A stretch of DNA of 64,000 nt from Hyphomicrobiales bacterium (GCA_900472605.1 UCJD01000032.1:1-64000), one strand, 5' to 3'. Positions 17,536-27,024 are shown, numbered from the stretch's first letter. The notes: generated by a model from the letters alone, not told the origin. Program-made: numbers and translations.

Positions 17536-18135
17536 TCAGCCGAAGACCTTGAAGCGATCGCCGTCGTCCATGAACGCCTTTTCGCCGAATGCGGCGGAGT
17601 TGGCGCCGAACGGCATCTGTGCGCGCAGCTTCCACGAGGCCGGGATGTTCCAGGCGGCCGCGATCTCGGCGTCGGCCAGCGGGTTGTAGTGCTGCAGGCT
17701 GGCGCCGATATCGGACGCGGCGAGCGCCGACCAGACGGCGAACTGCGCCATGCCGCTCGACTGTTCCGACCAGATCGGGAAATTGTCGGCATAAAGCGCG
17801 AACTTTTCCTGCAGACCCTTCACGACGTCCTGGTCTTCGAAGAAGAGAACGGTGCCGGCGCCGGCGGCGAAGCTGTTAATGCGCTTCTCGGTCGATTCGA
17901 ACGAGTCGCCGGGCACGATCTTGCGCAGTGCGTCCATCACGAAGCCCCAGAGCTTGTCGCTCTCCGCGCCGTAGAGAACCAGAACGCGCGAGCTTTGTGA
18001 ATTGAAGGAAGACGGCGTGTGCTTAACGGCTTCCTGGATGAGCTTGGTGGTTTCTTCCTGGGAGATCGGCAGGGTCTTGCCCAGCGCATACTGGCTGCGG
18101 CGCTTCTTGATGGATTCAATCAGGGTATTGGTCAT
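17536..18135 (-). CDS. nitroreductase-family protein (Frm2/Hbn1-like)
   Basis: 199 aa FMN-dependent NAD(P)H oxidoreductase of the short nitroreductase group that includes yeast Frm2/Hbn1. Features: N-terminal IKKRRSQYALGK with the FMN-phosphate-binding Arg pair, TPSSFNSQSSRVLVLYG, and the C-terminal half SGMAQFAVWSALAASDIGASLQHYNP, which is diagnostic. Homologues respond to lipid or oxidative stress and reduce nitro compounds or quinones. Its position next to a LysR gene and a hydroquinone reductase suggests a quinone or electrophile defence group, by inference. Confidence 0.9.
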   Translation of the reverse strand: MTNTLIESIKKRRSQYALGKTLPISQEETTKLIQEAVKHTPSSFNSQSSRVLVLYGAESDKLWGFVMDALRKIVPGDSFESTEKRINSFAAGAGTVLFFEDQDVVKGLQEKFALYADNFPIWSEQSSGMAQFAVWSALAASDIGASLQHYNPLADAEIAAAWNIPASWKLRAQMPFGANSAAFGEKAFMDDGDRFKVFG

Positions 18136-18398
18136 GTGGGGCGCTATCCTTTTTCATATATGCGGCCACGCTACCGCTGGGAGGAGCAGTGGATCGCGGC
18201 CGGCAAGAAGGGATAGTGCATACGAAGCACGATGCATATTGCGTCGCGTCAAGCGCGAGAGATTTTTTTGCTCCCTCTCGATCTTGTTACCGTTCGGATC
18301 GCCCGTCGTTTGGGCGCGAATACAGAAGCTGAACAAGGCGCCGAGGTGCTTGCCACTTAAGCTCGGTGGCTGAGATTTTTGAGGCGGCCTGCATGCGA

Positions 18399-18614
18399 CT
18401 ACTTCAGCGGTAGTTCGTCTCGCGCCAGCCGCGCCAACTCACTTTCGTCCCGCACACCGAATTCAAACCAGTCGATTAACGCCTTGGCGGTCGCTTGGCC
18501 TCGGTCGCCGATCACGTCGCAGTTTTGCTCAAGGCACCATTGCCGGAGGATGCGATCCAGCATCTCCATTGCTTCCGATGTCAGAGCCTCTTTCGGCCAG
18601 TCTGTCTTCGTCAT
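18399..18614 (-). CDS. small hypothetical protein, 71 aa
   Basis: Encodes MTKTDWPKEALTSEAMEM... with a balanced acidic/basic composition, predicted mostly helical and without signal or membrane segment. Codon usage is typical of the region, which supports a real gene. I do not recognise a named family. It stands alone, with 263 bases to the nitroreductase gene and a possible small gene divergently placed at 18666. Confidence 0.5.
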   Translation of the reverse strand: MTKTDWPKEALTSEAMEMLDRILRQWCLEQNCDVIGDRGQATAKALIDWFEFGVRDESELARLARDELPLK

Positions 18615-18665
18615 CGCACCCGCCCCCCGTTTGGCACCACCGTAGCGCGTATCAGCCGAGGCGCT

Positions 18666-18830
18666 ATGACCACAGAACCACAGTCGCGTAAAATCGTTGG
18701 TGATCCGCAGTTGCCGATGATGTCTTTCGACTATTTGGAATGCCGCGAGCGCCGAAACGCGATTGAGCGATGGTTCACGCTATGCGGTTCGCTGACACCG
18801 GGCGACACGGCACAGAATAACTCAGGATGA
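18666..18830 (+). CDS. possible 54-aa hypothetical protein
   Basis: ATG at 18666 is preceded by CCGAGGCGCT, a fair ribosome site, and the frame runs to TGA at 18828-18830. The peptide is polar with two cysteines (YLECRERR, FTLCGS). No family recognised. Short length and lack of context keep confidence low. Confidence 0.3.
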   Translation: MTTEPQSRKIVGDPQLPMMSFDYLECRERRNAIERWFTLCGSLTPGDTAQNNSG

Positions 18831-18923
18831 TTTATCATAATTGATAATATTATTTATTGCGAGAGGATGTATGCTGCTGGAGCATAACATACTTAAGCTG
18901 GGCGTATATTGAGCCGGAGAATT

Positions 18924-19883
18924 ATGCTGATGCAGGTTTTTACTGCATTCTCTGTGGTTTTGTTCTCGTTTATACTGATATCTGGCTTGGCGGCGGTGCG
19001 GTCCATCGCTGAGCACGGACTTCCCATACATATTGTGAACGGCCCCACAATCCAACAATCTGTCGGCGAGGACAAATTTCGCTCGGAAAACAGATTGGCC
19101 CGCGTTGGCGAAAAGCTTGTTTTCCCTGACGCTTCCATTGCCGGCGTTCCACCGAATACACCATTGAAGCCGTACGAAGGTCCTCAGCACATTTCCGTGG
19201 CTGGAACCGTGATCGATGGTCAGATTATCAACGATACGCTTCGTGTTACGGCTTCCGATGTGACCATCAGGAACTCGGTAATCACGTTCAATGCGCCGTG
19301 GGGAATCGACGCGGAAGGGGCAAAGAACATCACGATCCGTGACAGCGTGATTATCGGTCCGGGTTATGCCGGGGACAGCAATTCGGCCATTCTCGGGAGC
19401 GGAAATTTCATTGGTAACGACATCTCCAAAGTTCAAAACGGAATTACGCTAACCGGCGGCGCAAGCACGGTTGCCGGCAATTATATTCACGATCTCGAGT
19501 CCGCCGGCACTGATCCGCATTACGACGGCATATCGGTCCAGGGAGGCCAGGATGATGTGCTGATCCACGGGAACACTATCGTCGGACGCGACACATCGGA
19601 TATCTTTATCAATAACGATTTCGGACCGGTTTCATCCGTCATGGTCAGCAACAATTTGCTTATAGGCGATGCTGGTTATCCGATGCATATATATGGCGGC
19701 AAGAACGGCCACGCCACGAAGGGTGTAGAGGTTGTCGGAAATCACATTGCCGTTGGCGGCTATGGATATTTTTCGATCGAGGGGACAAATGTCACCTTCT
19801 CCGGCAACGTGAAGTACGAAAGAGTGAAAGCGCCATCGCCGGGCGACGCGGTGGTGGTTGGGTCAGACACGCAACCGCAGTGA
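18924..19883 (+). CDS. secreted right-handed parallel beta-helix protein (pectate-lyase-like fold)
   Basis: 319 aa from ATG 18924, chosen because GCCGGAGAATT precedes it. N-terminal hydrophobic signal or anchor (FTAFSVVLFSFILISGLAAV, residues about 6-25). The rest shows repeating beta-helix rungs: VTIRNSVI, ITIRDSVIIG, NGITLTGG, VAGNYIHDL, VLIHGNTIVG, VMVSNNLLIG, VEVVGNHIAV. Such proteins bind, cleave or epimerise polysaccharides outside the cytoplasm. No clear catalytic set is visible. Next to a glycosyltransferase and a Wzy-like gene, a role in exopolysaccharide processing is plausible. The DNA is more AT-rich than its flanks. Confidence 0.82.
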   Translation: MLMQVFTAFSVVLFSFILISGLAAVRSIAEHGLPIHIVNGPTIQQSVGEDKFRSENRLARVGEKLVFPDASIAGVPPNTPLKPYEGPQHISVAGTVIDGQIINDTLRVTASDVTIRNSVITFNAPWGIDAEGAKNITIRDSVIIGPGYAGDSNSAILGSGNFIGNDISKVQNGITLTGGASTVAGNYIHDLESAGTDPHYDGISVQGGQDDVLIHGNTIVGRDTSDIFINNDFGPVSSVMVSNNLLIGDAGYPMHIYGGKNGHATKGVEVVGNHIAVGGYGYFSIEGTNVTFSGNVKYERVKAPSPGDAVVVGSDTQPQ

Positions 19884-20079
19884 AGCGAGAACCTTGCTGT
19901 AGCTTTCAGACGATGCGTCGTGAGCACGTACGAGAGCTGTCGGTTTCTCAGCTATTATCCTGCGTCGAATCCTTGGTCGAAAGTATGTCTTCGACGTATC
20001 TGTACGTGGTTATTTACTTGGCAATGCGTTTCGATATTACTTGATAGTTCTTGCGATTGAGTGCCGTTCAGGGGGAATG

Positions 20080-21150
20080 ATGCCAACTGTTTTTGTCTTG
20101 CTCCACAGAGATTTCGACGAAGATAATTGGCGTCGTTCTTTTCTGAATGGGGAAGCTCCGGACAAATCTCCCTACGGTTACCATCATGCGCGCTCAGACG
20201 AATGGACGATCGTGTTTTCCAAGCAGACCGCTACGCGCGGCGCATTTGGGTTGCTCGACCGCATTTCCAGGCGCTTGCTGGGCTTCGACCTCGTGCACGC
20301 CTGGAATAACAGGGTGGCTATGCTGGATGCAGCGTTTCTATGGACGCACACGGAACGAGAGCATCTGGCGGCTTGCGTGCTGTTGTATCTGACGAGGCGC
20401 CGGCGTTCGCGTCCACGCATCTTGGCGCAATCGGTTTGGTTGATGGACAAATGGGACACCATGTCGGCAGCGAAACGATGGCTTTACCGAAGATTGCTGC
20501 GCATTCCCGATATTTTGACTTTTCTTTCCCCGCTGAACGCCGAAAAAGCTCGGGAGATCTTTCCGAAGCTCCGGGTGGAAGTCGTCGCGTTCGGCATTTC
20601 GCTCGAATCCTACCGAGAGAACCGGGAGGATTGCAGAGATTTCCATGAGAGGCGCCGCGTGCTTTCGCTTGGAAATGACGTCGATCGCGACTGGGTCACG
20701 CTTGCAACTGCGCTCGCTTCGGAAAAGCAGGTTGCCGTCCGCATTGGATCGAGGACGTTTCCACAGCTGTTGCAACAACCTCATTTTGAAGTCGAGCAGC
20801 TGGAGATGGCGCAAGCTCGCGCCTGGTTCGACTGGGCTGACATGCTCGTTGTTCCGTTGCGGCCAAATCTTCATGCGTCAGGCGTGACAACGGTGCTCGA
20901 AGCAGTGGCGCTTGGCATACCGGTTATCGCAACACGCTCAGGTGGGTTGGAATGGTATTTCGACGAAGATTGCGTCACCTACGTGGAGGCCGGAAAGCCA
21001 GATGCGTTGCGCGAAGCGATTTTGGAACTCACGCCAGCAGAGGCATCCGCTCGTGCAAAGCGTGCTGCAGAGCGATTCAGGTTGGCCGACTTCTCCACTG
21101 AGGGATATGCCCGGCGGCACGTCGAGCTCAGCCTTTCACTTCTGAAGTGA
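20080..21150 (+). CDS. glycosyltransferase family 4-like protein
   Basis: 356 aa, GT-B fold. The C-terminal donor-binding half is recognisable: VLSLGNDVDRDWVTL, WADMLVVPLRPNLHASGVTTVLEAVALGIPVIATRSGGLEWYF, including the conserved Glu of the EAVALG segment used to bind the nucleotide-sugar. The N-terminal half is divergent. Starts at 20077 and 20080 are both possible after AGGGGGA. The last 15 bases overlap the end of the Wzy-like gene on the opposite strand. Probably adds a sugar to an exported polysaccharide repeat unit; donor and acceptor are unknown. Confidence 0.85.
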   Translation: MPTVFVLLHRDFDEDNWRRSFLNGEAPDKSPYGYHHARSDEWTIVFSKQTATRGAFGLLDRISRRLLGFDLVHAWNNRVAMLDAAFLWTHTEREHLAACVLLYLTRRRRSRPRILAQSVWLMDKWDTMSAAKRWLYRRLLRIPDILTFLSPLNAEKAREIFPKLRVEVVAFGISLESYRENREDCRDFHERRRVLSLGNDVDRDWVTLATALASEKQVAVRIGSRTFPQLLQQPHFEVEQLEMAQARAWFDWADMLVVPLRPNLHASGVTTVLEAVALGIPVIATRSGGLEWYFDEDCVTYVEAGKPDALREAILELTPAEASARAKRAAERFRLADFSTEGYARRHVELSLSLLK

Positions 21151-22569
21151 CGCTAGCTCATTGGTTGATTGGCTGTCCCGGGCTTTGTTCGGCCCTGTCT
21201 TGCGGATGGATCGCGGCGTTTCATTCGTTGTGACGTCCATTATCCAGACACCACTGCCCAGCATGAATATGAACCAGGCATATGTCGCGGCCCAGAAATG
21301 CACCGTGCAGCCAACGAGAAAAAACATCACCATGCAAATTACATAGGCAGTTCTGTAGACATCGGATCTGGCGTCCGGGATGCGTTTAAGCGCAGCGCCA
21401 AAGATCACCAAGAGGCAGGAAGCCCCCAGAAACACCAGAGCGGGAATTCCATGCCGCATGGCAATGACAAGCCAGAAATTATCGACGCTCCCGCCCATCC
21501 AGGCAGGCCGTGCCCATTCACCGAAACCGATTCCGAATAGCGGGTTTTCGGCAACCGCGGCGGAGCCGTACTGCCAGATCAACAGACGATACCAGCCAGT
21601 TTGCGGATCAAATGTGAAATGTGAAATGTAGAACTGCACCGGTGTCTGGTTGGAACCGAACTCTACCACCAGATATCCGGTCAGCACTATGGCCCAAACG
21701 ATCTTCCATCTCCACTCAAAGCGTTTCAGCATGGAGTTCCAGAGTATCAGCGCGAACTGCATGACCATACCGGCGATCGGCGCCGACGACATCGATACAA
21801 ACGCCGCAAGCGATACGATCGCCGGATGCTTCCAGCGCGCCACCATGCCTCTTCCATACCCAAGCACCATGTAAGCCAGACCGGCAAGGCTTCCACAAAA
21901 GAGGCCGTAAACGATCGAATGTCCGAAAGGGCCTTGCACGCGCCACAGACCCCAACGAGGATCCATCATCGTGATATCTGGCGTGGGGAAAACGAGACCG
22001 AAAATGGTGAGTAGCGGTTTTGCGCCGGTGATCCACTCATAAAGCGAGAACGGAAGGAGGATCGCCACGAGCCAGCAAGTGAAACGCACCATGTTATAGA
22101 AATCATCGGCATTGCGAATGTAGCATCGCGCGAGCATATAGGCGCCGATTGTCTCGATATTGTTGATTCCGATGGACTGGATCATTGGCTCCAAGCCATG
22201 AACCATCGCGAGGCTTAGCGAGGCCCAAAGGCTGTAGGCGATAAGCGCGATGTCAGCGATTCGAATAGCACCTGCTTTCCCGCTAACCCACATCAACAGA
22301 CAGGGAAACAACATCGCCAGCAGGGCAATGCGATAAATCGACAGGTTCAGTGGTCCGATCGGTATTATCCAGGGGATGATAAGGCCGGCCAGAAACATGG
22401 CAACCGGCAAGGGCAGCTTGTCAGAACGAGACACATTTCTGCTTGCTGCCCGCTGTTGAATACCGGGTGCACGCCTCGCCGTAACCGCACTTGCCGAATA
22501 AGATCGAGCAGCCGCTTCGGCGGGCACCCTTGGGCGGGAACTGTGGTTTTGCCTAGCCCTCATTTGCAT
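21136..22569 (-). CDS. O-antigen ligase/Wzy-like polysaccharide polymerase, polytopic membrane protein
   Basis: 477 aa with about 11 hydrophobic segments, a basic N-terminal tail of about 55 residues and a large loop (EFGSNQTPVQFYISHFTFDPQTGWYRLLIWQYG) followed by ENPLFGIGFGEWA, the signature region of the Wzy_C / O-antigen ligase superfamily. Such proteins polymerise or transfer lipid-linked glycans at the periplasmic face of the inner membrane. It converges with the glycosyltransferase gene with a 15-base overlap. Starts at 22569 or the nearby second ATG (22563) are equally possible. Whether it polymerises EPS or another glycan cannot be decided here. Confidence 0.85.
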   Translation of the reverse strand: MQMRARQNHSSRPRVPAEAAARSYSASAVTARRAPGIQQRAASRNVSRSDKLPLPVAMFLAGLIIPWIIPIGPLNLSIYRIALLAMLFPCLLMWVSGKAGAIRIADIALIAYSLWASLSLAMVHGLEPMIQSIGINNIETIGAYMLARCYIRNADDFYNMVRFTCWLVAILLPFSLYEWITGAKPLLTIFGLVFPTPDITMMDPRWGLWRVQGPFGHSIVYGLFCGSLAGLAYMVLGYGRGMVARWKHPAIVSLAAFVSMSSAPIAGMVMQFALILWNSMLKRFEWRWKIVWAIVLTGYLVVEFGSNQTPVQFYISHFTFDPQTGWYRLLIWQYGSAAVAENPLFGIGFGEWARPAWMGGSVDNFWLVIAMRHGIPALVFLGASCLLVIFGAALKRIPDARSDVYRTAYVICMVMFFLVGCTVHFWAATYAWFIFMLGSGVWIMDVTTNETPRSIRKTGPNKARDSQSTNELASLQK

Positions 22570-23099
22570 CTACGCAGCTCGTGCACTGACGCGTCCCGCC
22601 GCCGTTTTCAAGTATACTCAAGCCGAAATAGGACAGAGCATGCATACGGATCGTCTGCGGTCTCCTCACCGGCATCTCCAGCGAACAAGGCGGCTTTCTC
22701 GTAGCCGATGGGTTCCATTCGATCTCAATTCGCAACTGCCCAGACCTTTGTCATTCGCGCAAAGTTACATTGGTCAATAGCCCGGATCAGCCTGCCAAAT
22801 AGGCGAGGCGGCTTATCCGTTTGGTTTATCAAAACATTCGGGTTTCAGCCGCCGATGGACTGGGTTGCCATGCTGCGACGGCAAGTCATTTGGTAGCGAG
22901 CGCTATCCTTGTGATGCTTCTCCGGGCATTCACCTACGCACTTCGACTGCAAGTATAGCGGGAGCGCGCAGACGACGGGAGGACGTGTCTGTATCCCTTG
23001 CCACTACCTTTCCTTTGTCAGGGCCGGCGGCACGGGCCTGTTGAAATATTGGAACGCCACAACCGCATATGCGTTAATCCCTATCGGAGGTATTGCGTT
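22570..23099. other. 530-base region without a convincing gene
   Basis: Lies between the Wzy-like gene (minus) and the DUF982 gene (plus) and should hold promoters in both directions. Short open frames exist (for example 22708-22896) but have poor ribosome sites and unusual codon use. I see no RNA gene, repeat or insertion sequence end. Confidence 0.5.
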
Positions 23100-23351
23100 A
23101 TGGACCCGAAAAGGTGGAGCCGGCCGATCTATTTCCAGGCAAGCAGATACGGCGAGTTTCGAACGGTAACGAATACAAGCGAGGCCGCGACAGCGTTGAA
23201 TACGGCGTGGCCGATCGCCCGCGGCCGCAGCCTGAAGACCGCCAAGCGGACCTGTCAGCAGGTTTTAAGCGGCAAGAGACCGCCTTCAGAGGCGCGAAAT
23301 GCGTTCATCGCGGCCGCTGTCGAGGCCAATGTCTACGTGAAAGAACGATAG
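23100..23351 (+). CDS. DUF982 family protein
   Basis: 83 aa. The pattern W-x-x-PIYF, a central AATALNTAWPIARGRSLKTAKRTCQQVLSG and the ending AFIAAAVEA fits DUF982, a small family largely restricted to rhizobia and often present in many copies, with no known function. The start at 23100 is supported by CGGAGGTATTGCGTT. It precedes the GGDEF-EAL gene by 55 bases on the same strand. Confidence 0.8.
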   Translation: MDPKRWSRPIYFQASRYGEFRTVTNTSEAATALNTAWPIARGRSLKTAKRTCQQVLSGKRPPSEARNAFIAAAVEANVYVKER

Positions 23352-23406
23352 GCGGCGAAGGAATCAGAAAAATCTTATTTAGGTAGAGTGCAAAGATAGA
23401 AGTTTA

Positions 23407-25290
23407 ATGATGCCTTCAATCCGATTTGAACACGAGCATGCCACTATGGGTTTCGTAATCTCGAGTGGGACAATCATGCTGACGCTGCAGAACGCCATTC
23501 TCGAAATGATCGCCAAGGGCGAACCGTTGAGCGCTGTAATCCATGCGTTGTGCACACGCGTGGAGGCTGCGATCCCGTGGACCGTGTGTTCGGTGCTCAC
23601 GGTCAAAGATGGTTGCATGCACCCGCTCGCCGGGCCGTCGCTTCCACCCACCTATTCGCAGGCTGTCGACAATCTCCCTATCGGTCCTCTCGCCGGCTCC
23701 TGCGGGACGGCGGCGTATCATGGCATACCTGTCACTGTTACCGACATTGAGAACGATGCCCGCTGGCAGGATTTCAAGGCAATGGTTCTCCCGCTGGGCT
23801 TCAAGGCCTGTTGGTCGACTCCGATCATGAACGGTGATCGCGTTCTCGCGACCTTCGCCTTCTATTTTCGCGAGAAGCGAGGGCCTAGCCAGCTTGAGCG
23901 CGATGTCGTGGATGCATGCGTCCATCTTTGCGCGATTGCGCTTGAGAGAAACGAACGCGTGCTCGAGCGCGAGGCACTCACCTATACCGACGCATTGACC
24001 GGACTGCCCAATCGCGCGCGTTTCAACGAAGTTCTGAAGCAGCAGCATCGCTCTACAGATCGCAGCTGGGGCATGCTGCTCGTCGACGTCGACAATCTCA
24101 AATTGGTCAATGACACATTCGGTCATGGAGCAGGTGACGCACTCATTCAGGTCGTGGCGCGCCGTATGGCCGCCACCATGCCCACTGAGACGACCTTCCG
24201 GCTGGGGGGCGACGAGTTTGCGGTGATCTTGCATGACGGCCCTGAGCCGAATCTTGCGGCGAAGGCGGAGGACATTCTGCGGGAGATCAAGAGGCCCGCG
24301 CAGTGCGATGGCCACGTGATCTTTCCGGCGGCCAGTGTCGGCGGCGCGATTGCCGAAATCGATGAAACGCCCGATCAGGTCCGTCACAATGCCGATGTGG
24401 CGCTCTATCACGGCAAGGAGCGCAACCGCGGTCAATACACTGCGTATCACGCGGGATTGGGGACGGCCCTGACGCGGCGTTTTCGCGCCATCCGCGACGT
24501 CAGTGTCGCTCTGGCCCAGAATCGCATCGACGCGCACTACCAGCCGATCCTTCGCCTCGATACGCGGGAGGTGGTCGGCTTCGAGGCGCTTTGCCGGATG
24601 ACGACCCACGCCGGGGATGTCGTCTCGGCGGCCAACTTCCATGACGCGACGCTGGACGCCCAGGTGGCGTCCGAGTTGACCGAGCGTATGCTCTCGCGTG
24701 TAGCGGCCGACGTCCGCCGCTGGCTCGACATGGGCCTGCCGTTCCAGCATGTCGGTATCAATCTGTCGGCAGCGGATTTCCGCGCCGGCAATCTGCAGGA
24801 ACGACTGTGCAGCGCTTTCGGGGCTGCGGGGATACCGCTGAAGCACGTTATCATCGAGGTCACGGAATCGGTCTATCTCGGCCAGGGCGATCATGTCGTG
24901 GCAAATGAGATAAAGGCCATGCGGTCCAGGGGACTGCGCGTCGCGCTCGACGATTTCGGAACCGGCTTCGCGTCGCTGACGCATCTACTGACCGTTCCTG
25001 TCGATATCATCAAGATCGACAAATCCTTTGTCGATCGCCTCGTGCCCGGCGATGCGGGGGCCGTGATCATTGAGGGCCTGATGGGCATAGCCCAGAAGCT
25101 TGGCATACGCGTCGTTGCTGAGGGAATAGAAACGGAGATGCAGGCGGAACACCTGCGCGCGCTCGGATGTCTGCTTGGACAGGGCTATCTGTTTCACAAG
25201 GCGGTCGATCGTCATTCGGCTGCCTGGTTGTTGCAGGAATTCGGCCAGTCTCTGACGGCTGACGAGGAGGCGATGCAACGCCTAGCCTAG
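23407..25290 (+). CDS. GAF-GGDEF-EAL bifunctional cyclic-di-GMP protein
   Basis: 627 aa, apparently cytoplasmic. Residues about 30-185 form a GAF-like sensor (GSCGTAAYHGIPVTVTDIENDARW is typical). The GGDEF domain follows (TDALTGLPNRARF, LVDVDNLKLVND, active site RLGGDEFAVI), and the EAL domain runs from about 365 to 605, with GFEALCRM, NLSAADF, IIEVTES, DDFGTGFASLTHL, KIDKSFV, AEGIETE and QGYLFHKAV all retained. Both diguanylate cyclase and phosphodiesterase activities are therefore possible. The usual RxxD inhibitory site five residues before GGDEF is not present. Start 23407 or 23476 (MLTLQNAIL). It likely controls attachment or EPS, but the target is unknown. Confidence 0.93.
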   Translation: MMPSIRFEHEHATMGFVISSGTIMLTLQNAILEMIAKGEPLSAVIHALCTRVEAAIPWTVCSVLTVKDGCMHPLAGPSLPPTYSQAVDNLPIGPLAGSCGTAAYHGIPVTVTDIENDARWQDFKAMVLPLGFKACWSTPIMNGDRVLATFAFYFREKRGPSQLERDVVDACVHLCAIALERNERVLEREALTYTDALTGLPNRARFNEVLKQQHRSTDRSWGMLLVDVDNLKLVNDTFGHGAGDALIQVVARRMAATMPTETTFRLGGDEFAVILHDGPEPNLAAKAEDILREIKRPAQCDGHVIFPAASVGGAIAEIDETPDQVRHNADVALYHGKERNRGQYTAYHAGLGTALTRRFRAIRDVSVALAQNRIDAHYQPILRLDTREVVGFEALCRMTTHAGDVVSAANFHDATLDAQVASELTERMLSRVAADVRRWLDMGLPFQHVGINLSAADFRAGNLQERLCSAFGAAGIPLKHVIIEVTESVYLGQGDHVVANEIKAMRSRGLRVALDDFGTGFASLTHLLTVPVDIIKIDKSFVDRLVPGDAGAVIIEGLMGIAQKLGIRVVAEGIETEMQAEHLRALGCLLGQGYLFHKAVDRHSAAWLLQEFGQSLTADEEAMQRLA

Positions 25291-25302
25291 GACAGGCGAC
25301 GA

Positions 25303-27024
25303 TCAGTCCGCCCGTCTGAGATCCTGCCCATGGAAATCGGCGAGCGTGATCACGACGTCGTCGATTTCCTTCTCGGTGCGTGCCGCGTCCCAGCCGAGCG
25401 CTTCGGCTGTTACCGTTGCCATGTCGCGCAAGCCCGCCATCGTCAATGCGCCTTCGATCGCAATCGTCGTTCGGCGAAGAACGATGTCTGAGAGGTGGAC
25501 GATAAATTCTCGTCGGGCGATCCAGTCGATTTCGAGCAGGCTGTAGTGCGCGGCATCGGATAGCCGCTCGCTATCGCGATGCAGAGAGCTCTCCGCGTGC
25601 TCGAGGATAACGGATGCCGTGGTGCCGTATCGCGACAGGAGTGTCTCCGCACGCTCGACAGAGATACCGCTCTGTTGCGTTGCGGCCTCTATCCATGTCC
25701 GGCGCTGGGCGGCATTGCCAGGAAACTGGCGTCCGCCGCCGATTGCCAGCTGCTGCGTCGATTGGCGACGTGTGCGCTGGAGGCGCTTGAGCACGAGGTC
25801 GGCGACCTCCTCGGAGAAACCGCGGAATGTCGTCCATTTTCCTCCAACCAGCGATATAACCGGGAAAGGGCGTTCTGCCGTCGCTTCCATCACCGGCGCC
25901 GAATGATCGCGGCTGATCAGGCCCGGCGAGGAGGCCTCGGAGGCCGGCAACGGGCGAATGCCGCTGTAGGTGTAGACCACCTGGTCTCGGCTGAAGCGCA
26001 GCGAAGGGAGAAGGGAGCGGACGCTCTCGAGGAAATATTCGATTTCCGGCTCCTCGCAGCGCACGGTCTCCGGATCGCTCGCCGGTATGTCGGTCGAGCC
26101 GACCATGGCCAGACCGAGATAGTCGTAGACCAGGCAAATGCGGCCATCATCCGCCTCGAAGTAGATCATGTGGCCGTTGAGGCTTTTCACCAGTTCGGGA
26201 TGGTCGAGCAGGATGTGCGATCCCTTGGTGCCGCCGATCAGCTTCGAGGGCGCGTTGAGCGAGGTGTTGGCATGATCGATCCATGGTCCGGCGGCGTTGA
26301 TGACCAGCTTCGGACGCACGGAGAAGGTCTCGCCGGTGGCGCGCTTGAAGGTCAGCACGCCGTTCTCTGATGAGATCAGCGTCGTGAAGTTGGTGGCCAG
26401 CGCCTTGTCGTTTGCCTGCAGCCCGTCCGTCACGAGTTCGTAGACCAGGCGTTCCGGGCGGCTGATCTTGGCATCGTAATAGATGCCACCCGCGACGATG
26501 GCGGGCGTGACATGCGGCATTTCCTTCAGGGCCTTCTTCTTGAAGAGAAAGCGATGGTTCGGCATCACCCGGTTGCGGGCGCCGAAGAAATCGTACATCC
26601 GCAGGCCGATCTTCACGAGAACGGCGCCTCGGCTGCGCGGGGCCGTGGTCGAGCCGGTCAGCGTGCGTAACGCTGCCCAGATGCCGCGCGTCCAGGAGAA
26701 CACGGGAATGAAGGTCGGCAGCGGCTCGACGCAATGCGGCGCATTACGCAGCAGCAGGTTGCGCTCAAGCGTCGATTGCGCGACCAGCCCGAACTCGCCG
26801 GTTTCCAGATATTTCAATCCGCCATGGATCAGCCGTGACGGCGCCGAGCTCGTGCCCGAACCGAAATCAGCCTTGTCCACGATCAGGCAATCGACACCCT
26901 GAACGCAAAGATCGCGGAACGTTCCCGCGCCGTTGATACCCGCGCCAAGGATGACGACATCGATGTCGTTGATCGCGCCGAGGTCCTGGAAACGAAGCGT
27001 ATTGGCGGCTGAAATATCGATCAT
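25303..27024 (-). CDS. GlpD-family FAD-dependent polyol-phosphate dehydrogenase (EryB paralogue)
   Basis: 573 aa. Dinucleotide-binding motif VVILGAGINGAGTFRDL at about residues 24-40, then GTSSAPSRLIHGGLKYLE, INAAGPWIDH, GTKGSHILLDHPELV, the catalytic-region YTYSGIRPL and VGGKWTTFRGFSEEV, all typical of glycerol-3-phosphate dehydrogenase GlpD, and a C-terminal DAO_C domain. It oxidises a polyol phosphate at the inner membrane and passes electrons to quinone. It follows an FGGY kinase gene by 59 bases in the DeoR-kinase-dehydrogenase group after the importer. Glycerol 3-phosphate is one possible substrate; a C4 or C5 polyol phosphate is the alternative suggested by context. Confidence 0.88.
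   Translation of the reverse strand: MIDISAANTLRFQDLGAINDIDVVILGAGINGAGTFRDLCVQGVDCLIVDKADFGSGTSSAPSRLIHGGLKYLETGEFGLVAQSTLERNLLLRNAPHCVEPLPTFIPVFSWTRGIWAALRTLTGSTTAPRSRGAVLVKIGLRMYDFFGARNRVMPNHRFLFKKKALKEMPHVTPAIVAGGIYYDAKISRPERLVYELVTDGLQANDKALATNFTTLISSENGVLTFKRATGETFSVRPKLVINAAGPWIDHANTSLNAPSKLIGGTKGSHILLDHPELVKSLNGHMIYFEADDGRICLVYDYLGLAMVGSTDIPASDPETVRCEEPEIEYFLESVRSLLPSLRFSRDQVVYTYSGIRPLPASEASSPGLISRDHSAPVMEATAERPFPVISLVGGKWTTFRGFSEEVADLVLKRLQRTRRQSTQQLAIGGGRQFPGNAAQRRTWIEAATQQSGISVERAETLLSRYGTTASVILEHAESSLHRDSERLSDAAHYSLLEIDWIARREFIVHLSDIVLRRTTIAIEGALTMAGLRDMATVTAEALGWDAARTEKEIDDVVITLADFHGQDLRRAD

Noticed and set aside
17448..17792. Extension of the LysR protein upstream of 17447
   Set aside because: It would run through a perfect rho-independent terminator and antisense-like Arg/Ser/Pro-rich sequence.
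18259..18284. GAGAG-T7-GC-TCCCTCTC possible terminator
   Set aside because: The stem is only five pairs and the T-run is in the loop rather than after the stem, and no gene ends nearby on the plus strand.
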